Source: JBCCRH01 sp039208045 (GTDB lineage: Bacteria; Bacteroidota; Bacteroidia; Chitinophagales; Saprospiraceae). From it: a DNA stretch of 11,812 nucleotides. The DNA is taken from positions 1 through 11,812 of the forward strand of contig JBCCRH010000163.1 of the NCBI GenBank assembly GCA_039208045.1, read 5' to 3'. The position numbers and the translations under genes are program-made. Of the stretch, positions 8,291 to 11,812 are shown one piece after another; position 1 is the stretch's first letter; every line of letters begins with the position of its first letter. The notes under the pieces are model-generated. The model was not told the DNA's origin. It ran no database searches and was given only the letters and a program-made list of their open reading frames with translations.

Positions 8291-8310
8291 ATGACAAATC
8301 AACTATTGAT
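8275..8310. promoter_or_regulatory. candidate MarR autoregulatory operator
   Basis: Three overlapping inverted repeats sit over the -7 box and start site of marR: TTGATT (8275-8280) with AATCAA (8297-8302); ATTTG (8286-8290) with CAAAT (8295-8299); and ATCAA (8298-8302) with TTGAT (8306-8310). MarR-family proteins commonly repress their own genes by binding such palindromes over the promoter. That this protein binds here is inference. Confidence 0.4.
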
Positions 8311-8316
8311 GTATAA

Positions 8317-8754
8317 ATGAACAAAGATCGACTAGACCAAGTATATGCCTTCCAACTAGTAGCCGCCGCTAATCAGTTTAAGAAGTACGCGCATGAACAG
8401 CTACTAAAGGCGGGCATCAAGATTTCTAGCGATCAATGGGTGGTACTCAAGCGGGTAGCCGAGCACGAAGGCGTTAAGCAGAAGGAGCTGGCAGACCTAG
8501 CGTACAAAGACCCCGCCTCTATCACCCGCATCCTCGACATCTTGCAGCGCAAAGGCTGGGTAGAGCGCCGCCCCAGCACTGATGACCGCCGCGCCTATGG
8601 CATCTATACCACTCAGGCAGGGGCGCAGTTGGTAGAGCAAGCCCTCCCCGTGGCAAAGGCCATACGGGCAAAGGGATTAGAAGGTATCGATCCAAAAGAA
8701 GCAGAAAAGTTAATCCACTTACTTAAACAGATTCGTGGAAATCTTACACACTGA
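8317..8754 (+). CDS. MarR-family winged-helix transcriptional regulator
   Basis: A 145-residue protein, the usual size for a MarR dimer subunit. An N-terminal helix (about 5-30) for dimerisation is followed by the winged-helix core: SSDQWVVLKRV (37-47), the helix-turn-helix at about 54-78 (VKQKELADLAYKDPASITRI), and the wing ERRPSTDDRRAYGIYTT (83-99) with the conserved D-x-R-type hairpin. The C-terminal helices (about 101-145) complete the dimer interface. MarR proteins are DNA-binding repressors or activators often released by small phenolic ligands or by cysteine oxidation. No cysteine is present, so a thiol switch is unlikely; the ligand cannot be guessed. The promoter carries palindromic half-sites consistent with self-control, and similar half-sites lie before the gene at 9061, the likely partner target. 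Confidence 0.94.
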   Translation: MNKDRLDQVYAFQLVAAANQFKKYAHEQLLKAGIKISSDQWVVLKRVAEHEGVKQKELADLAYKDPASITRILDILQRKGWVERRPSTDDRRAYGIYTTQAGAQLVEQALPVAKAIRAKGLEGIDPKEAEKLIHLLKQIRGNLTH

Positions 8755-8788
8755 TAACTTGCCTCGCTATATTCAAAGCGGGTGGATC

Positions 8789-8851
8789 GGCAAATTAAGT
8801 GGGTGCGGGTGCCAGCTTTGCGCGATAGCATTTAATTTGCCAAGATTTTTT
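8789..8851 (+). terminator. candidate terminator of marR
   Basis: A 13-bp stem joins 8789-8801 with 8829-8841 (ten perfect pairs, GGCAAATTAA with TTAATTTGCC, then one G-T wobble and two more pairs), with a 27-base loop. A run of six T follows at 8846-8851. The AT-rich stem and long loop are atypical for an intrinsic terminator, but the position 35 bases after the marR stop fits. Confidence 0.45.
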
Positions 8852-8852
8852 C

Positions 8853-8926
8853 GCCCATTTTTTATCGACTGAAATGCTTTGCATTCACGAACACCAAAGA
8901 CTACTTTACGTGAGTAAAAAATGGGC
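8853..8926. repeat. 12-bp perfect inverted repeat, 74-base hairpin
   Basis: GCCCATTTTTTA (8853-8864) is the exact reverse complement of TAAAAAATGGGC (8915-8926). The 50-base interior holds a smaller hairpin AATGC-TTT-GCATT (8873-8885). The arms carry T6/A6 runs, so the element could terminate transcription in both directions or be a mobile-repeat remnant. Confidence 0.6.
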
Positions 8927-8958
8927 CCGCCGGAGGCAATGCCAAGAGTGCACTAGAA

Positions 8959-8975
8959 TATCTATAGTATAGATA
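8959..8975. promoter_or_regulatory. 17-bp perfect palindrome, candidate operator
   Basis: TATCTATA-G-TATAGATA is perfect over two 8-base arms around one central base. A third half-site TCTATA follows at 8989-8994. It lies about 85 bases before the ATG at 9061 and is the size of a typical homodimeric repressor site. The binding protein is unknown; MarR is a possibility by proximity only. Confidence 0.45.
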
Positions 8976-9018
8976 AGCATAAAATTAATCTATAAACAAA
9001 TAAAAGCTTATTCAATTC

Positions 9019-9032
9019 ATTGATAAATCAAT
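9019..9032. promoter_or_regulatory. ATTGAT-AA-ATCAAT palindrome before the NTF2-like gene
   Basis: Perfect 6-base arms with a 2-base spacer, 28 bases before the ATG at 9061. The half-site TTGAT also occurs in the marR operator region (8275-8310), which suggests a shared regulator. The surrounding sequence is very AT-rich, so chance is possible. Confidence 0.35.
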
Positions 9033-9060
9033 AATTAATTCATCATTAAAAATAATCAAC

Positions 9061-9504
9061 ATGAAAGTCCTAATGCTATTAAGCTGCTTCAGTGCATTAA
9101 CCATCATCAGCAGTACCCCAACTTCCGATCAAGAAGCCATCAAAAAGGCTGTAAAGACTTTTGCTACAGCGGCTGATCAACAAGATGTAGAGGCAATGGA
9201 TGCCATCTTACACCCCGAATACCGAGCTGTGCTCAACCAATTATTTGGCAGCAAGCAAGTAACCCTACTGGATAAAGCAAGCTATTTAGCGATGCTCAAG
9301 GCTAAGAAAATTGGTGGCGACAAGCGCAGCATTGCTATCCAGACAGTGGATGTTAATGACCTCAACGCTATGGTAAAAGTACAGCTCAAAGGTGCAAAAG
9401 CCACCTTTACAACTTATTTGCTATTGGCCAAGGGAAGTGATCAGATGTGGCGCATAATTAGTGATATGCCGACGATGGAGCAGAATGCAATGGGCCGCGA
9501 CTAG
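9061..9504 (+). CDS. exported NTF2-like (SnoaL/lumazine-binding-type) small protein
   Basis: A 147-residue protein with a signal-peptide-like start (MKVLMLLSCFSALTIISS, about 1-18) followed by an NTF2-like fold. The helix EAIKKAVKTFATAADQQDVEAMDAIL with HPEYRAVL (about 25-58) is the typical first part, where a cone-shaped pocket opens; the C-terminal half has alternating strands ending TTYLLLAKGSDQMWRIISDMPT. Members of this superfamily bind or act on small molecules, but the residues here do not identify a reaction, so function is unknown. The conserved tryptophan W135 (MWRII) fits the last strand. Palindromes upstream and the divergently unrelated neighbours suggest control by the adjacent marR product (inference). 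It overlaps the end of the small membrane-protein gene tail to tail by four bases (CTAG). Confidence 0.8.
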   Translation: MKVLMLLSCFSALTIISSTPTSDQEAIKKAVKTFATAADQQDVEAMDAILHPEYRAVLNQLFGSKQVTLLDKASYLAMLKAKKIGGDKRSIAIQTVDVNDLNAMVKVQLKGAKATFTTYLLLAKGSDQMWRIISDMPTMEQNAMGRD

Positions 9505-9668
9505 TAAAAATAAGTCTTTAACCAAGCCCACAGCCCATGCCGCTCTTTGATGACCCAAACGGCAAGGGCAATCATCGCAAAGATGAAGGTGATGCGATAG
9601 AATCGAAACTGCTCTGCGAGGCGCTCGCGGCGGCTTTTATAGTTGCGTTTTCTACTTTGGTAAGTCAT
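9501..9668 (-). CDS. 55-residue single-pass membrane protein downstream of rsgA
   Basis: A complete small frame, ATG at 9668-9666 and TAG at 9503-9501. I do not recognise a family. The N-terminal part is strongly basic (seven K/R between residues 6 and 16, in SRKRNYKSRRER), then FRFYRITFIFAMIALAVWVI (about 21-40) forms one hydrophobic membrane segment, followed by KERHGLWAWLKTYFY, an aromatic-rich end. By the positive-inside rule the N-terminus should be cytoplasmic. The start is 39 bases after the rsgA stop on the same strand, so it is probably cotranscribed with it. It exactly fills the space between rsgA and the convergent NTF2-like gene and shares the CTAG stop overlap with it. That coding-like fit, the clean topology and the position support a real gene; function is unknown. 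Confidence 0.68.
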   Translation of the reverse strand: MTYQSRKRNYKSRRERLAEQFRFYRITFIFAMIALAVWVIKERHGLWAWLKTYFY

Positions 9669-9707
9669 GGCAGTAGTGCTTGATGCTTGCGCGAAGGTAG
9701 GGAAATC

Positions 9708-10661
9708 CTATACTTTTTTGTGGCGTTCCCAATAATTTTGTTCTTCGATTTCTTCAAGTAGCGTGATGTAGTTGATATAGCGGAGTTCGCTGATGCTACC
9801 GTCTTTGACCGCTGCTTTGACGGCGCAGCCGGGCTCGTTGCGGTGTAGGCAATTTCCGCCAAAGCGGCAGTCTTCGGAGCGTACAAAAAACTCGCGGAAG
9901 TTGTGCGCCACATCCATCGGCTCCAGATAGTTGAAGGAGAGGGTTTTAATACCCGGAGTATCGATGATAGCGCCGCCAAAGTCGAGTTGGTGCATTTCTG
10001 CAAAAGTAGTCGTATGCTGGCCTTTGCCTGAGTAGTCAGACAGCTCTTGAGTGCGCAGCTCAAACTGAGGCTGCAAGGCATTGACCAGCGTCGATTTTCC
10101 AACCCCCGATTGGCCACTAATGAGCGTGCGCTTATCCTTTAGATGGATACGGAATTCATCTAAGCCATAGCCGGTAATAGAGGAAACTAGAAGAATAGTG
10201 TAGCCAATTTCTTCGTAAATATCTTTTAGAAAGAGAAAGGTATCAACAGCCTCTTCATCGTACAAATCCGCCTTATTGAATACCACCATCGTAGGAATAT
10301 CAAAAGGCTCTGTCATCAGCAGGAAACGATCGATAAAGCCCTGCTTGAGCTTGGGTTGCACGATAGTCATAATAAGCACCGCTTGATCGATATTGCTGGC
10401 TAGCAGGTGCATATCGTGCTTTTTGCGCGGCGATTGGCGCAGCACATAGTTCGTGCGAGGCAAGATATTTTTAATAATCCCAACTTCCTCTTCTTGCTCC
10501 AACTCTAGCTTCACCTCATCTCCTACTGCAACAGGATTCGTTAGGCGTAAGCCGTTTAATCGAAACTTCCCGATAATTCGGGAACGAATCACTCGCTGCT
10601 CCTCTGCCAGTAATACATCATACCAACTCCCTGTAGATTTAATAACCGTTCCGTTCTGCAA
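9708..10661 (-). CDS. rsgA: ribosome small-subunit-dependent GTPase A
   Basis: RsgA (YjeQ/EngC) is a circularly permuted GTPase that checks late maturation of the 30S subunit. The 317-residue protein has an N-terminal OB fold (about 1-70, GTVIKSTGSWYDV), then the permuted G motifs: NKAD (G4) at 129-132, SSITGYG (G5) near 160-166, GQSGVGKST (G1) at 183-191, the switch region GKGQHTTT at 212-219 and DTPG (G3) at 234-237. The C-terminal zinc-binding group is complete: C265, C271, H273 and C279. The start is TTG at 10661; an in-frame TAG lies two codons upstream and no ATG precedes the OB fold, and this start gives the usual short lead before the VIKSTGSWY motif. It lies next to a MITE-like element upstream and a small membrane-protein gene downstream. 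Confidence 0.97.
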   Translation of the reverse strand: MQNGTVIKSTGSWYDVLLAEEQRVIRSRIIGKFRLNGLRLTNPVAVGDEVKLELEQEEEVGIIKNILPRTNYVLRQSPRKKHDMHLLASNIDQAVLIMTIVQPKLKQGFIDRFLLMTEPFDIPTMVVFNKADLYDEEAVDTFLFLKDIYEEIGYTILLVSSITGYGLDEFRIHLKDKRTLISGQSGVGKSTLVNALQPQFELRTQELSDYSGKGQHTTTFAEMHQLDFGGAIIDTPGIKTLSFNYLEPMDVAHNFREFFVRSEDCRFGGNCLHRNEPGCAVKAAVKDGSISELRYINYITLLEEIEEQNYWERHKKV

Positions 10662-10675
10662 ATTCTAATCATTTT

Positions 10676-10835
10676 AGTAACAGCCAAAGAATAAGTTCCG
10701 CATTTTGGCAAGGGGATTTTGCTCTAAGACAAGGCGAAAAACGCAGACGATGCCTAGCATCGGCGAGGCTTTTCAACGCAGTATTGGAGCAAAAGAGCCA
10801 GCCACAAATCGAGAAGTTATTCTTTGTCTGTTACT
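10676..10835. mobile_element. 160-bp near-palindromic element, MITE candidate
   Basis: The ends are 23-bp inverted repeats with two mismatches (10676-10698 with 10813-10835, beginning AGTAACAG and ending CTGTTACT). Further complementary blocks lie in the same register: TTTTGCTC (10717-10724) with GAGCAAAA (10787-10794), extended to 11 pairs with one wobble, and a central hairpin CGATGC-CTA-GCATCG (10748-10762). The whole element can therefore fold into one long hairpin centred near 10755. If the repeat proper is GTAACAG...CTGTTAC (10677-10834), it is flanked on both sides by TTA, a possible 3-bp target duplication. It holds no coding sequence. This is the structure of a non-autonomous miniature transposon or an intergenic hairpin repeat; no other copy is in the window. 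Confidence 0.65.
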
Positions 10836-10900
10836 TAATTCACCTCCCTAACGCAAAAGGATGGGGCGAAGTTCCGAAAATGCTGGTCCCAAACACAACT

Positions 10901-11812
10901 TTACCGAACGAGCGTAATATCTCCCGCAAGCTGCTCGCGTACCCCATCTACATATTCCACCTCAGCCATCCATACGAAAACTCCTACCGGCATAAGCTGC
11001 CCCCTGAACGTGCCATCCCACCCAAATTGAGGGTCATTGGGTAAGAAATTACCATCTTCAAATAGTAGCTCTCCCCAGCGATCAAACACCTTAAAAGTGA
11101 GAATACGGCTAACTTCTGGCCCTGCGAATGGAAAGAATCGATCGTTAAAGCCATCACCATTCGGACTAAACACATTCGGAAAATATAAGCGACGCTTCAC
11201 CTCCACTTCAATAGTAATTGTATCCTTAGCCATGCACCCAGCCGTATCGCTCACCGTAAGCACAAACGTTGATGTTCGCACCGGGCGCGCCATGGGCGTA
11301 GGGCAATCCAAGCAAGATAACCAAGGGCTAGCTTCCCAGTTGTACTCAGTTGGCCCCTCTACATTGGTCTTACTAGTAATCAATGTCGAATCGCCAAGGC
11401 ATAGCAAACTATCTGCACTCAAGCTCAAAGTGATCGTCGCTGGCTCCCCCACCTCAAAATCGAGACTGCTCTCACAATCATTTTCCGTAAGGACAAATAG
11501 TGTGTAAGTACCTGCCCCTAGGCCCTCAAAAATAGGCTCAGGAGTGTAAACCACTCCATCCAAACTGTACTGAAAACTAGAGTCAGGTGCACTCACCGCC
11601 ACACTCCCAGTAGTGCTACCAAAGCAATCCGCATCCGCAGGAAGTACCATGATGGCGCTTTCTATCAGTGATACCATACTAACCGTCAGGCTATCCCAAC
11701 AGCCAAAATCATCAGCAACCGTCACCGAGTAATCGCCTTCAGCTAGGTCCGTACGATCGGCAGTGGTTGGGCCATCTTCCCACTGGATCGTATAGGGAGG
11801 CATCCCACCTGA
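10901..11812 (-). CDS. large gliding/surface protein, C-terminal part (SprB repeats and CHU_C domain)
   Basis: The frame continues to the window edge, so the 5' part is missing; 303 residues are visible. The ATG at 11803 is inside a repeat (SGGMPPYTIQWEDG), so it is not the start. A SprB-type repeat (visible residues 1 to about 45) and a second related one (about 50-122, ending with a GTYTLFVLTENDC pattern) are followed by an Ig/PKD-like segment (about 125-205) with paired cysteines (LSCLDCPTP). The last 95 residues are a gliding-motility-associated C-terminal domain, with YFPNVFSPNGDGFNDRFFP at about 210-228, KVFDRWGELLFE and the end AGDITLVR. This is a type B T9SS sorting tail, which directs large adhesins to the cell surface. 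Such proteins can be several thousand residues. The repeats make it a surface adhesin or gliding factor by family, not by direct evidence. Confidence 0.9.
   Translation of the reverse strand, partial: SGGMPPYTIQWEDGPTTADRTDLAEGDYSVTVADDFGCWDSLTVSMVSLIESAIMVLPADADCFGSTTGSVAVSAPDSSFQYSLDGVVYTPEPIFEGLGAGTYTLFVLTENDCESSLDFEVGEPATITLSLSADSLLCLGDSTLITSKTNVEGPTEYNWEASPWLSCLDCPTPMARPVRTSTFVLTVSDTAGCMAKDTITIEVEVKRRLYFPNVFSPNGDGFNDRFFPFAGPEVSRILTFKVFDRWGELLFEDGNFLPNDPQFGWDGTFRGQLMPVGVFVWMAEVEYVDGVREQLAGDITLVR

Larger units (their letters stand above)
8759..8939. repeat. cluster of nested inverted repeats in the marR-NTF2 gap
   Basis: A perfect 7-bp outer pair, TTGCCTC (8759-8765) with GAGGCAA (8933-8939), encloses two separate strong hairpins (8789-8841 and 8853-8926), which are listed individually. 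The composition turns G/C-rich at its ends, unlike the AT-rich sequence that follows. It could be a decayed miniature mobile element, a dispersed intergenic repeat or a structured transcript end. No coding sequence is visible. Whether the outer 7-bp pair is more than chance is uncertain. Confidence 0.4.

Noticed and set aside
9665..10117. A 150-codon minus-strand frame overlapping rsgA
   Set aside because: It is in a different frame of the rsgA gene, whose motifs G1, G3 and the zinc group span this region. The alternative product is rich in S, R and L with no domain.
10784..11044. An 86-codon + frame starting inside the MITE-like element
   Set aside because: It crosses the terminal repeat and the end of the CHU_C gene with no family pattern and no promoter.
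11037..11507. A 156-codon + frame opposite the CHU_C gene
   Set aside because: It is antisense to the conserved CHU_C domain and gives a serine-rich, motif-free product.
1..11812. CRISPR array, tRNA or rRNA genes, prophage or plasmid genes, defence system
   Set aside because: No regularly spaced repeats, no tRNA-like cloverleaf, and no recognisable integrase, transposase, nuclease-helicase or toxin-antitoxin pair was seen on either strand.

Overview
The window looks like a chromosomal segment of a Bacteroidota bacterium, most likely of the Saprospirales (Lewinella/Haliscomenobacter-like) type. The evidence is the type IX secretion C-terminal sorting domain on a large secreted protease, a gliding-motility-associated (CHU_C) C-terminal domain behind SprB-like repeats, tandem ompH/skp genes next to murI, promoters of the TTG/TAnnTTTG kind, and almost no Shine-Dalgarno sequences. 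The genus is inferred from protein style, not from a search.

Layout. 1-1725 (+): the 3' end of one OmpH/Skp-like periplasmic chaperone gene, a second complete one, and murI (glutamate racemase), tightly spaced as an envelope-biogenesis operon. 1720-3243 (-): a membrane-anchored alpha/beta hydrolase followed by trmB (tRNA m7G46 methyltransferase); trmB runs into the end of murI. 3379-4824 (+): an unrecognised secreted, beta-rich 481-residue protein, ending at a perfect 11-bp hairpin shared with the convergent gene. 4872-7832 (-): a 986-residue secreted subtilisin-like protease with Fn3 and GEVED modules and a type A T9SS tail. 7833-8316: non-coding, ending in a good Bacteroidota promoter with operator-like inverted repeats for marR (8317-8754, +). 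8755-9060: non-coding but rich in hairpins and palindromes. 9061-9504 (+): a small exported NTF2-like protein. 9501-10661 (-): rsgA (ribosome assembly GTPase, TTG start) and, after it, a 55-residue single-pass membrane protein. 10676-10835: a 160-bp near-palindromic element with 23-bp terminal inverted repeats, a MITE candidate. 10901-11812 (-): the C-terminal part of a large SprB-repeat/CHU_C surface protein that continues beyond the window.

How they fit together. Most genes are housekeeping (outer-membrane protein chaperoning, D-glutamate for peptidoglycan, tRNA modification, 30S maturation) mixed with T9SS cargo. No CRISPR array, tRNA, rRNA, phage gene or transposase gene was seen. The least ordinary parts are the MITE-like element upstream of rsgA, the hairpin cluster and palindromes between marR and the NTF2-like gene, the 55-residue membrane protein gene, and the unrecognised secreted protein. 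I do not see a clear new multi-gene system here.
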